Shown: positions 36,445-44,865 of the stretch, piece after piece
Numbering within the stretch: the stretch's first letter is position 1
How the letters are laid out: the number at the start of each line of letters is the position of its first letter
Source of the DNA: Lachnospiraceae bacterium 10-1
GTDB lineage: Bacteria > Bacillota > Clostridia > Lachnospirales > Lachnospiraceae
DNA length: 64,000 nt
Assembly (NCBI GenBank): GCA_000403495.2
Contig: KE159818.1
Span: 124,001-188,000, forward strand
Direction: 5' to 3'
The notes under the pieces: model-generated
Seen by the model: the letters and a program-made list of their open reading frames with translations, nothing else
What the model was told of the DNA's origin: nothing
Database searches by the model: none
Made by a program: the position numbers and the translations under genes

Positions 36445-37011
36445 TTAATTCTTTTTCATACTTTTAAAATTGGAAATGGAATTAGCTACCGTCCCATGCA
36501 GCGTAATACTTATTTTTTCCACAATTTTTTTATAATCATCCTTCATGCCCCGGTCAATCCAGTCCAGCATAACCCCCACAAAACCATACTTGTAGAATCC
36601 AGCTATAAATTCTTTATCTTCCTCTGCCAGATCAGTGTCTTTACTTTTTTCCTCTACTACACCTTCTATCAGCTCATAGGTAAGCTTATGCAGGTAGTTT
36701 TCAATTTTTTCCCTGCTTACATTCCGGTATACATTGAGGATAAAAGGCCTGTTTTCCATCACTGCCTCAAAAATTTGAAGCAGCCCTTCCTGCCAGGTAT
36801 CATAGGTTTTTTTATCCTGTAATGCTCTTTTTCCGTCCTCAACGCACACCCACTCTACCAGATCATAAAGGTCTTTAAAGTGGTAATAAAAAGCCATTCG
36901 GCTGATACCGCAGTCAGAGGTTAAATCATTAATTGTAATTTTATCAATGGGTTTATGAAGCAGAAGCTTCTTAAGCGATGCCTCAAGCGCCAGCTTCGTA
37001 GTGTTAGCCAT
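36445..37011 (-). CDS. TetR-family transcriptional regulator
   Basis: A 188-residue repressor-type protein. The N-terminal helix-turn-helix reads KITINDLTSDCGISRMAFYYHF, and the all-helical C-terminal domain (TetR-like, ending GVMLDWIDRGMKDDYKKI) is of the type seen in DhaS-like and related Firmicute regulators. The gene precedes ohyA in the same direction, so control of fatty-acid response is plausible. A minus-strand extended -10 (TGGTAAAAT) lies upstream at about 37040-37060. The effector cannot be told from sequence. Confidence 0.85.
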   Translation of the reverse strand: MANTTKLALEASLKKLLLHKPIDKITINDLTSDCGISRMAFYYHFKDLYDLVEWVCVEDGKRALQDKKTYDTWQEGLLQIFEAVMENRPFILNVYRNVSREKIENYLHKLTYELIEGVVEEKSKDTDLAEEDKEFIAGFYKYGFVGVMLDWIDRGMKDDYKKIVEKISITLHGTVANSISNFKSMKKN

Positions 37012-37136
37012 AGCACAGCCTCCTTATTTTTATCTACCCGGTATTTTACCACATTTTATCTGCCGGTTCAAAGGAGGCATAAAATTCCGTTCTCCACCTT
37101 AGAAATAATCCTTATAAGTGGATTCCGCATGCTTAT

Positions 37137-38429
37137 TCATTCCTCCCAGCGCACACTCTCTCCTGTTTTCACTTCTTTCGTAGCAGATAAAATAATTTTG
37201 CTTTCCTTATCCACAGTCCCTTCTTCTATTGCCGCCCAGTTGTCATTTTTATCTATTACACTTACATTTATTTCATCCACATAGTATTCCTGTCCCAGAA
37301 TCCCTTCCCGTTCTTTTAATACATAGACATAATTCCTGTTATTTTCCGAATGCACCGCGACAGTCGGAATGCAAAACCTGTATTTTTCCCCACTCTCAGA
37401 CCGGGAAACCGTTCCGGACAATCCAGGTATTCCAGTTCCTTCAGGAAGTGTGATAAATGCTTCATACTTTTCAGGACTTAATTCACTTGCAGCCAGATAA
37501 TCTACCTTTTCCTCCAGCTCTTTGCTTTTTCCTTCCAAACTTACCAGAACCTGGTCTCCCAGACTAATGTATTTTTTCTGTTCCTTATCAAGCAGAATTT
37601 TTAACTGGCAGGGAAGGCTTTCATCCGATAGAAGCAAAACTGACGTATCCGGAATCCTCTCCCCTGCTCCAACTGCTATTTTAGTGACGACACCGCCAAA
37701 AGGCGCTGTAACCACTCCCTGATTATCCAAAACCTTTTGATATTCCTGCAATTTTTCAGAAAGTACTGTTTGTTCCAGTCTGGCAGTTTCAAGTTCGATG
37801 GTAATTTCCTCCGGCCAAAGAAGGTCTTCCACTTTCCTTTGCGCCTGTTTTACAGCCTCGTCCCTGGCTGCTTTGGCATCCGCCTCTCCATATGCGGCAT
37901 TTTGGAGCGCATCCTTTAAAGCTTCCTCTCCTCCGTTTTCTTCCAAATCATTTTCTGCCTGAACATAGCTTTCCATAGCCCGTCCCACCTGGGTATCCTG
38001 CAAGCGCGATGTGGTATCATAATCTTCCCTTGCCCGGGCAAGCTCCACTTCTCTCTTTTGCTGTTCTATGGCCTGATTTTCTAATATTGCATTAATTTGA
38101 AGAGACACCTTAGACATTTCATTTTTCTTTTCTTCCATCAGCTCCTTAAGATCTTCCAAATCTACCTGAAAAAGCGCATCACCTTCCTCAACTCTGTCTC
38201 CAACATGAACCAGCACCGAATCAATCCGCAGCCCCGCCAGATAAGTAACTGTCTTTTCTCCTCCGGCTTCCACGATCCCTTGCGCTTCCACCTTATGCTC
38301 TATATATTTAGATTCCGGCACACAGGTACTTACCATAGGAAGCCGGTAAGCATACACACTTTTGGAAATCAAAGTGCAGATAACCATAAATCCCAAAAAA
38401 GCCGCAAATCCAATGATAACCTTTTTCAT
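37137..38429 (-). CDS. HlyD / RND-type periplasmic adaptor (membrane fusion) protein
   Basis: A 430-residue protein with one N-terminal membrane helix (about residues 5-25), a biotinyl-lipoyl-like half-motif (VGDRVEEGDALFQVDLEDLKEL), a long alpha-helical hairpin (about 85-200, rich in E, K, Q and A), the second lipoyl half (VVTAPFGGVVTKIAVGAGERI, given in pieces) and a beta-barrel C-terminus. Such adaptors normally work with an export ATPase/permease. Here it is the last gene of an operon that otherwise encodes a sugar-importer-like binding protein and two permeases, 41 bp after the second permease. No exporter or ATPase gene adjoins it. Adaptor function in this setting is unknown. Confidence 0.85.
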   Translation of the reverse strand: MKKVIIGFAAFLGFMVICTLISKSVYAYRLPMVSTCVPESKYIEHKVEAQGIVEAGGEKTVTYLAGLRIDSVLVHVGDRVEEGDALFQVDLEDLKELMEEKKNEMSKVSLQINAILENQAIEQQKREVELARAREDYDTTSRLQDTQVGRAMESYVQAENDLEENGGEEALKDALQNAAYGEADAKAARDEAVKQAQRKVEDLLWPEEITIELETARLEQTVLSEKLQEYQKVLDNQGVVTAPFGGVVTKIAVGAGERIPDTSVLLLSDESLPCQLKILLDKEQKKYISLGDQVLVSLEGKSKELEEKVDYLAASELSPEKYEAFITLPEGTGIPGLSGTVSRSESGEKYRFCIPTVAVHSENNRNYVYVLKEREGILGQEYYVDEINVSVIDKNDNWAAIEEGTVDKESKIILSATKEVKTGESVRWEE

Positions 38430-38470
38430 TCCATCATCCCTTTTCTTTCATACTGTTTATAAATCGGTCC

Positions 38471-39364
38471 TTATGCCTTCAGTCCAGAATAAATAATCCC
38501 CTGCTCTAAATAATCCTGCCCCAGCACAAACACAAACACTGCCGGAATCAGTGTAATTACGCTGGCACAAAATGCATATCCGGCAGATCCCCAAGTGATC
38601 TCCGGCAGATATAAGGATAAAGGCCAGAGAACTTTTTCCTCCAAAAATGCCATAGGCTGCTCCATCATATTCCAATATTCCAAAAATCCCAGTACCATAG
38701 CCGAAAGCAGCCCGCTTTTTCCAAGAGGAAGCCCCAGCCTTACAAATATGGTAAACTCCCCTGCACCATCTATTCTTGCCGCCTCCAGCATCTGAGGCGG
38801 TATTCCTTTAAAACCTCCATAAGATACAAATACCGGAAAAGTGGAAAATACCGCCGGAAGAATAATTGCCTGGTGAGAGTTTAAAAGCGACAACTGACTC
38901 AAAACAAGATAACTGGACAACATTGTTACCTGAAAGGGCATAAGCATTAACACCACATATAATGCAAATAGCAGGCTGCTTCCTTTTACTGGGTATACTG
39001 CAAATCCCCAGGCTGAGGGCACCGCCAGAAGAAGCTGGCCTAATAAAATACAGGCTGCCAGTTTCATCGAATTCCAAAAAAGAATAAAAAACTGAGGCGT
39101 TTCAAATAGCAGCTTTTTATAGTTGGCAAAGGAAGGATAGTCAGGCATCAGCTTCCAGCGGATAAATTCCCTTCCTTCCGTAAATACGGTACCTATGTAT
39201 TTTCCCATTTCCCACCTGTCCATAAGGGAACCGGATAACAAAAGAAGTATCGGGCCTATTACCAGCATCGCCGGCAGCAGGAGCAGTAAAGCTGCCCCGC
39301 CTTTTTGAAGCTGCTTACCAATCAGCCCCACAAATCCCATTACTTTATTACTATCTGCCCTCAT
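38471..39364 (-). CDS. ABC transporter permease, MalG type
   Basis: A 297-residue inner-membrane permease with about six helices. The EAA loop that contacts the ATPase is present as LEAARIDGAGEFTIFVRLGLPLGKSG. Relative to typical MalG proteins it has a larger periplasmic loop after helix 1 (GREFIRWKLMPDYPSFANYKKL). The ATG lies just after the stop of the upstream permease gene (TAG, one base, ATG), with AGGAGG upstream, so the two are translationally coupled. Together with the other permease and the binding protein it forms an importer-type complex; the ATPase must come from elsewhere. Confidence 0.88.
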   Translation of the reverse strand: MRADSNKVMGFVGLIGKQLQKGGAALLLLLPAMLVIGPILLLLSGSLMDRWEMGKYIGTVFTEGREFIRWKLMPDYPSFANYKKLLFETPQFFILFWNSMKLAACILLGQLLLAVPSAWGFAVYPVKGSSLLFALYVVLMLMPFQVTMLSSYLVLSQLSLLNSHQAIILPAVFSTFPVFVSYGGFKGIPPQMLEAARIDGAGEFTIFVRLGLPLGKSGLLSAMVLGFLEYWNMMEQPMAFLEEKVLWPLSLYLPEITWGSAGYAFCASVITLIPAVFVFVLGQDYLEQGIIYSGLKA

Positions 39365-39365
39365 G

Positions 39366-40229
39366 CTACACCTCCTGCTTATCCCACAATTTCTGCAAAA
39401 GAAGAATTACTGCCATTAAAATACTTCCCGTACACACCGCCGCTGCCGCCATCTTATCCAGTTCCAGATTTACAAACCAATTATTAAAAAGATGCTGCAA
39501 AAGATAAATACTTTTATCCGGATAAGCACCTGATGTCAGATATGCCTCCCGATAAATTTTAAAAGAATTGAGGAAGGATAAAACGACTATAGTGTAAAGA
39601 CTTCCCTTTAAGTTTGGCAGAATAATATACCACAGTCTCTGCCATTTTCCTGCACCATCCACTCTTGCCGCCTCCAAAAGTTCTAAAGGAATTCCACCAA
39701 GCCCTGCCAGCCACAAAATTACCGTATATCCTGTGTTTTTCCAGATATAGCTTCCGATCAAAACCCAAAAGGCGGCATTTGATCCAAGATAGTCTTTATG
39801 TATCTCTCCCCACAAACCTGTCATTTCCCCCAAACCGGAAAGAAATAAATTTAAAAATCCCTGTCTGTAAAATACCATTTTCCATACCAGAACAATGGTT
39901 GCAGTAGGCATGGCAAGAGGAAAAAGGAATATAGATTTCATCCACTTTTTGCTTTTTAATCCATTTAGCAAAAGGGCAATGGAAAATCCTGTAAAAACCA
40001 GGAGAGGAATACAAATAATCGTAAATTTCAGCGTGTTATTCACCGCCAGCATAAATGCCTGATTATGAAAAATTGTCTCGTAATTTTTCAGGCCATTCCA
40101 CTGCCCTGTCACAGCTGTGGTAAAAGATCTCTTCACCACATCGCCAAAGGGCAGCAGCACAAAAAGCAGAATTCCAATCAGCCCCGGAAATACAAACAGG
40201 CTGAAAAATTTTCTTTTCTTTTTTGCCAC
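39366..40229 (-). CDS. ABC transporter permease, MalF/UgpA type
   Basis: A 287-residue permease with six predicted helices. The EAA loop reads LLEAARVDGAGKWQRLWYIILPNLKGS. KFTIICIPLLVFTGFSIALLLNG corresponds to the second helix pair of UgpA/MalF proteins. It starts at GTG (40229) with GGGAG upstream and follows the solute-binding protein gene by 33 bp. It is the membrane partner of the MalG-type protein encoded just downstream. Confidence 0.88.
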   Translation of the reverse strand: MAKKKRKFFSLFVFPGLIGILLFVLLPFGDVVKRSFTTAVTGQWNGLKNYETIFHNQAFMLAVNNTLKFTIICIPLLVFTGFSIALLLNGLKSKKWMKSIFLFPLAMPTATIVLVWKMVFYRQGFLNLFLSGLGEMTGLWGEIHKDYLGSNAAFWVLIGSYIWKNTGYTVILWLAGLGGIPLELLEAARVDGAGKWQRLWYIILPNLKGSLYTIVVLSFLNSFKIYREAYLTSGAYPDKSIYLLQHLFNNWFVNLELDKMAAAAVCTGSILMAVILLLQKLWDKQEV

Positions 40230-40262
40230 AAGTCCATCTCCCTTCTGCTATAGTGACATCTA

Positions 40263-42695
40263 TTATTCCGACATATAAATGGCAAGCTGATTTCTAATTG
40301 CATCAAGTGTCTCCTCAAGACTTTGATTTTCCTGAATATATTCGACTCCTTCTTCAAATATGGCCTGCTCAAAAACAATATCTGCTATATAAGGCGTATC
40401 CGCCGACTCCATCCAGCCTTTTAATGTATTCAGTTCTTCTTCCTCTGGATAATATACATCCAAATATACTTCCACCCCATCTTCATCCATCATTGCCATA
40501 GAGCCATATTGATTATTTTCTCCAAGATCCTTTCCATCCACTGTAAGCATTTCATTAAAAGCCTCCTTGTTTATTCCAAAGCCTCCTAATGACACCTGAA
40601 CCTCTTTGCCAAGAAATTCTTTTAAAAAATCCTCCGCCAGCTCTTTTTTAGCAGATGCCGCGTTGATTCCCAAAATGGTATCCGGTGCAAAAACATTGCT
40701 GCACTGTCCTGCCATAGGCGTCAGAACTGTATCTTCAAATCCTTTTGTCTTTGCCGCGGAAGTAATGTCATAATAACCATAAGGATAAGTAGTCATTCCT
40801 GCCATAAACCGGGTGTACTCTCCTACATAATCCAGGGTATTTACTCCATACATTCCAAGATTATATTCCCAGTTTTCTCCAAGTTCCTCTGCATACCAGT
40901 CGCTGGTTGACTCAAATTTGGCCACCCACTTTTGGTCGATTCCATCCATTTGGGCATCATAAATTCTTTTCATCTGAATTAAAAATTCAGCTAAGGCATC
41001 CTCGTTAATTTCTCCATTTTCTTTTTTCCATGCAGGCGCGCTGGAAACTGAAAAAATCTTCATAAGCATTTTCTCCGAACATATGCCTAAAATATCGTTT
41101 TCCGGGTAATCCTTACGTAATTTTTCCATTTCATCCGCCACAGATGCAAGATCCTTCATTTCGGAAACATAGCCCTCTCTTCCCAGCATCACAGGAAACC
41201 CTGCCTGCATCGGAATCGTATAAATGCTTCCCTCATATGCAAACGCCCTGATCAAATTTTCATATAGCTCTTCTTCTTTAAAAACATCTTCCAGAAACTC
41301 ATTTAAATCAAGGAGCAGTCCCTTTTCTATGTAAGAATCCATAGGCAGTCCGTCCATCATCAGGACATCCGGCCCCTCTCCTGCCATAATCTGGGTGTTT
41401 AATTTCTTTAATGCATCCTCTCTGGTCACCCCATTGTCTTCCCCTCTGCCTATCTCATATTCCACATGTACGTTTGGTTTTGCTATCTGATACATAGCAA
41501 TCGCAGTTCGTATTCCATAACTGTCCTCAAGGCTGTACACCTTAAGACTTTCCTCCGGCATGGATGGCATATTGGGATCGTAAGTAAACCTTACAACCTT
41601 TCCACTGTTAAAAACAGCCAGAAACGTTTCATCTTCCAGCATAACCATACCCTTTATCCCATATAGGGGGCTTCCTAAACGGGACAAACTTCCATCAATT
41701 AGCTGATCCATCTCTTCCTGCCCTGCCCCATGACGATACAGCCCCTTTTCACCTGCCAGATACAACTTTTCATCTTCTCCAAAAAAGTAATAAAGATCAT
41801 ACCAGCTTCCACCGTTAAACTGTCGGTCAGCTGCCTGTTCCTTCACAAAATCCGTAAGTACATCATCCTCCACATATTCCTTTTTTTCCATATCATAAAG
41901 AAGCGGCGCCTCAAAGTCGTATCCGTCTATCAGCATGATATTTTCCCAAAACTGTATCAGCATAGGTCTGCCTTCCATTGTGAGAAATTCCTCACTGCTG
42001 CCATCTTCTTTTACCTCATAAATGATATTGCCCAAAGTCGTTACAAAAGTTCTTCCCTCTTTCGTCATCCACATCCTATTGGCATACATTTCATCCTCTG
42101 TTAAAGAGAGGGAAACAGGGATGACTGTGCCATCTGCCTTGACCAGTGCGCATTCCGGCGACAGGTTAAATGCGGAATCGGCTTCCTCTGAAAATTCTTC
42201 TGAATTTTCATCTTCTCTGCCTTCTTGCAACTCTTCTGCGTCCTTAGATAAATTTTCTCTCTCATCTTCCCCTTCTGTAGATAGTTCATCCTCATAATCA
42301 TCATAAATAATGCCCAAAGTACCATCTTCTCCCGCCCTGACATCCATGATATAAGCATTTGTCAGTTTTTCCTCCAGATACTCTGTATTTTCATCTTGCC
42401 ACGAAACCCCATTGTCATTTGACACCCATATTCCTGAAGATGCATCGATAATCATAAGCTTTCCATCGGAAAACTTTTTCAGTTCTCTGACATTTATAAG
42501 GTTTTCTGACAAGTCAATTTCTTCCTCCACGAAACGCCCCATAGCAATATCCGAATTGCCGCTTTCATTTTCTTCCCTTTCTTCGTTTTCCGCAGAAGGA
42601 AGATTTCCTCTGTTTGAATTTCCACAACCTGCAGTAAACAAAATTACTGCCGCTAAAGCCAGGCTTGTTACCCTTTTTATTATTTTTTGTGCCAT
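40263..42695 (-). CDS. Solute-binding lipoprotein with N-terminal propeller-like domain
   Basis: An 810-residue lipoprotein, nearly twice the usual 400-550 of extracellular sugar-binding proteins. After the lipobox FTAGC comes an acidic region and about 330 residues of beta-rich sequence containing an Asp-box (SNDNGVSW) and repeated beta-hairpin patterns such as VRAGEDGTLGIIYDD and YFFGEDEKLYLAGEKGLYRHG, suggesting a BNR-like beta-propeller. From about residue 380 (LKVYSLEDSYGIRTAIAMY) a group-1 solute-binding fold follows (GPDVLMMDGLPMDSYIEKGLLLDLNEFL). I start at the ATG at 42695 with GGAGG upstream. Its promoter carries twin BlaI-type operators. Ligand unknown; a wall- or glycopeptide-derived ligand is possible but unproven. 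Confidence 0.82.
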   Translation of the reverse strand: MAQKIIKRVTSLALAAVILFTAGCGNSNRGNLPSAENEEREENESGNSDIAMGRFVEEEIDLSENLINVRELKKFSDGKLMIIDASSGIWVSNDNGVSWQDENTEYLEEKLTNAYIMDVRAGEDGTLGIIYDDYEDELSTEGEDERENLSKDAEELQEGREDENSEEFSEEADSAFNLSPECALVKADGTVIPVSLSLTEDEMYANRMWMTKEGRTFVTTLGNIIYEVKEDGSSEEFLTMEGRPMLIQFWENIMLIDGYDFEAPLLYDMEKKEYVEDDVLTDFVKEQAADRQFNGGSWYDLYYFFGEDEKLYLAGEKGLYRHGAGQEEMDQLIDGSLSRLGSPLYGIKGMVMLEDETFLAVFNSGKVVRFTYDPNMPSMPEESLKVYSLEDSYGIRTAIAMYQIAKPNVHVEYEIGRGEDNGVTREDALKKLNTQIMAGEGPDVLMMDGLPMDSYIEKGLLLDLNEFLEDVFKEEELYENLIRAFAYEGSIYTIPMQAGFPVMLGREGYVSEMKDLASVADEMEKLRKDYPENDILGICSEKMLMKIFSVSSAPAWKKENGEINEDALAEFLIQMKRIYDAQMDGIDQKWVAKFESTSDWYAEELGENWEYNLGMYGVNTLDYVGEYTRFMAGMTTYPYGYYDITSAAKTKGFEDTVLTPMAGQCSNVFAPDTILGINAASAKKELAEDFLKEFLGKEVQVSLGGFGINKEAFNEMLTVDGKDLGENNQYGSMAMMDEDGVEVYLDVYYPEEEELNTLKGWMESADTPYIADIVFEQAIFEEGVEYIQENQSLEETLDAIRNQLAIYMSE

Positions 42696-42728
42696 TTTTT
42701 CCTCCATTCTTATACTAACAAAAAATCT

Positions 42729-42781
42729 GACTATTGTAATAGTCTTTTAAGTAGACTATCACAATAGTCAGATTGTGTCAA
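42729..42781 (-). promoter_or_regulatory. BlaI-type promoter/operator for the binding-protein operon
   Basis: Minus-strand -35 TTGACA (42776-42781), 17-bp spacer, -10 TAGTCT (42753-42758). Two palindromes overlap and follow it: GACTATCACAATAGTC (42754-42769) and GACTATTGTAATAGTC (42729-42744). The same layout, including the identical -35 and -10 hexamers, occurs in front of the blaI-like gene at 44784-44839. Repressor binding here would cover the -10 and the start point. Confidence 0.82.
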
Positions 42782-42801
42782 TCCATATTTTGAAAAACAA
42801 A

Positions 42802-44382
42802 TTACCAATAAGAATGGGCGTAAACTTTAGAATCCTTTTCGGAAAGCTGCACCAGCCCAATAATCACCCCGTCATCATTATATTTTGTGATCACTCCTGT
42901 ATTACCATTTGCCACGCTTGCCTCTTTTGCAAATACTCTTCCTGAAAATCCGCCTCCATTCCGGTTTTGATTATCAGCGAAAAAGTAAACAGGCTCTCCA
43001 TTATAATAAAGCTGATAGTCGTCGCCTTCTACTTCTCCGCTTAACCCATACACCTCAAATTCACCGATCAATTTATATATCGTTTCTTCCATGCCTTCAT
43101 CCAGCCCCGTTCCCTCATAGACTGTGTCTTCCACAACTTCTGCTGATACTGATTCCTGCTCCTGTACCATTGAATCAGAGAATTCTACTGTAGAGACAGT
43201 TGTTGCATAAACCACTCCTTCTGACTGTAGCGCATTACTTGAATATTCCTGTGTTTCCAAAGAAGAGGATTGCTCTGTCGCCTCTCCAGATGTTCCTTTC
43301 CAGGTAACGCTCACCCATTCAGGCGTATCTGAGACAACATATGTCCCGGCTGCGGATGTCTCTATCTCACCCCGGGAGTCCGAAACGGTATCGGTAACAA
43401 ACACTGTTAATGCGCTTGTTAGAGCTATGACAGCCGCCAATGTACCGATAAATGTGGTCTTTTTCATTGTCATCACTGCCACAATTCTTTCTTTTACCGC
43501 ATTTTTCCCAAACCCCAGGCCAGTCTGAAATCCCAGATTCCTGCATTCAGCCAGTGATAATAGCGTAAGCGCATATTCCTGCCTGCATCCGCCGCTTCTT
43601 TGCACTACCGTCTCATCACATAAAAGTTCCATATCCCGGTTAAACAGAACGTACAGTACCCACACAAGAGGATTAAACCAGTGAATGCAAAGGGCCAAAT
43701 GGGCTGCCAGCTTTTTTAAATTGTCACGATTCTTAATATGTATCAGCTCATGCTGCAGGCAGAATCTTACTTCTTTTCCCTCTTTTAAATACTGCCCTTT
43801 GGGAAAAACCACAGCCGGGCGAAGCAGTCCATAAGTTACAGGTGTTGCAGTCCGGTCTGAAATCTGAAATCTTACTCTTTCCAAACCTTTTAAATCTTTT
43901 TCCCTTATTCCGGCCATTGCAACCAACCTTGTCCGCTCCTGTTCCGGCATAGGCAGCCCTTCCCTAAACAGGCGGCTGTCTCTGGTATAAAGAAAAAATG
44001 AACCTGCTAATAAAACAGTCGTTACAACCAGATAAATCACTCCCGCTGCTTTCCCTAAATCGACTTCCGGTTTTTCACTAATATATAAAGCAGCTGAATT
44101 ATCCTGAGTAATCGTTTCATCTCCTGTCGTGACTGAAATATCATACATTTCTGTTGTAGCCCCCTGAGACATTTCACTCACAATAAAACTCCTGATATCC
44201 TTCAAAGGCTCTGGGAGTGGCAAAGATACAGGCAAAGAAACAGGAATCAGCAGACGTAAAATCGCAATTTCCCAAAGCAGTATCATCACTTTCTTTGGCA
44301 GTCGGTGCAAAAATAAAGAGCGAAACAAAACAATGCCTAAAATCAAGATACCTGCCACGGCACTCATCTGTATCAAATTCAT
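42802..44382 (-). CDS. BlaR1/MecR1-like membrane metalloprotease sensor (M56), no penicillin-binding domain
   Basis: A 526-residue membrane protease. Three to four N-terminal helices surround the zinc site HELIH (residues 211-215), with a third ligand likely in the NRDMELLCDE segment. After a last membrane helix (about 305-328) there is an extracellular part of about 200 residues: a low-complexity Ser/Thr/Val/Glu-rich linker, then a compact domain (TIYKLIGEFEVYGLSGEVEG to the C-terminus). True BlaR1/MecR1 end in a class-D beta-lactamase-like sensor of about 260 residues with SxxK; none is visible. So it probably senses another signal and triggers cleavage of the BlaI-like repressor. The ATG has AAGGAG upstream, 12 bp after blaI. 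Confidence 0.87.
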   Translation of the reverse strand: MNLIQMSAVAGILILGIVLFRSLFLHRLPKKVMILLWEIAILRLLIPVSLPVSLPLPEPLKDIRSFIVSEMSQGATTEMYDISVTTGDETITQDNSAALYISEKPEVDLGKAAGVIYLVVTTVLLAGSFFLYTRDSRLFREGLPMPEQERTRLVAMAGIREKDLKGLERVRFQISDRTATPVTYGLLRPAVVFPKGQYLKEGKEVRFCLQHELIHIKNRDNLKKLAAHLALCIHWFNPLVWVLYVLFNRDMELLCDETVVQRSGGCRQEYALTLLSLAECRNLGFQTGLGFGKNAVKERIVAVMTMKKTTFIGTLAAVIALTSALTVFVTDTVSDSRGEIETSAAGTYVVSDTPEWVSVTWKGTSGEATEQSSSLETQEYSSNALQSEGVVYATTVSTVEFSDSMVQEQESVSAEVVEDTVYEGTGLDEGMEETIYKLIGEFEVYGLSGEVEGDDYQLYYNGEPVYFFADNQNRNGGGFSGRVFAKEASVANGNTGVITKYNDDGVIIGLVQLSEKDSKVYAHSYW

Positions 44383-44396
44383 TCCGGTCTCCTTTC

Positions 44397-44750
44397 TTAA
44401 CTTAAATCATCAATCAGTTTCTTTAATGAATCAACCTCCTGCTTTGACAGTTTCTTCCCATCTAAAAAAGCTGCAAAAAATTTTTCCTTAGAACCGTCAA
44501 ACATTTTATCAATCAGTTCCTCTGTTTCAAAGTCCTGTACTTCCTGCCTGGAAATTAAAGGCCTGCAGATAAAGCCCGGCTCCTCTCTTTTGACCGCGCC
44601 CTTGTCCACACATTTTTTAATCACCGTATAGGTGGTATTTCTGTTCCACCCTGTCTCTTCCTTTAAAATCTTTACCACCTGGCCGGCAGAAATTTCACCT
44701 TCCCGCCAGAGTACCTCCATTACTTTTCGTTCTGAATCAAATAGTTTCAT
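44397..44750 (-). CDS. BlaI/MecI-family repressor
   Basis: A 117-residue winged-helix repressor. ERKVMEVLWREGEISAGQVVKIL and TTYTVIKKCVDKGAVKREE form the DNA-binding domain; the C-terminal helices (EELIDKMFDGSKEKFFAAFLDGKKLS) form the dimerisation part cleaved in response to BlaR1-type proteases. I start at the ATG at 44750 with GGAGG five bases upstream rather than an in-frame GTG at 44762. It is co-transcribed with the M56 sensor gene. Palindromes matching BlaI-type sites lie in its own promoter and in that of the transporter operon at 42729-42781, so it should control both. Confidence 0.92.
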   Translation of the reverse strand: MKLFDSERKVMEVLWREGEISAGQVVKILKEETGWNRNTTYTVIKKCVDKGAVKREEPGFICRPLISRQEVQDFETEELIDKMFDGSKEKFFAAFLDGKKLSKQEVDSLKKLIDDLS

Positions 44751-44783
44751 CTCTTCCTCCACTTGCCGCCTTTATACTAAAAT

Positions 44784-44839
44784 GACTACTATAATAGTCC
44801 TATTGTTTAAAGACTATCACAGCAGTCATATTGTGTCAA
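44784..44839 (-). promoter_or_regulatory. BlaI-type promoter/operator for the blaI-blaR1-like operon
   Basis: Minus-strand -35 TTGACA (44834-44839), 17-bp spacer, -10 TAGTCT (44811-44816). Operator-like dyads: GACTATCACAGCAGTC (44812-44827) overlapping the -10, and GACTACTATAATAGTC (44784-44799) downstream of the start point. Layout matches that at 42729-42781, indicating autoregulation. Confidence 0.82.
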
Positions 44840-44865
44840 TTATTTTTGTGTACAAGTTCATAAAA

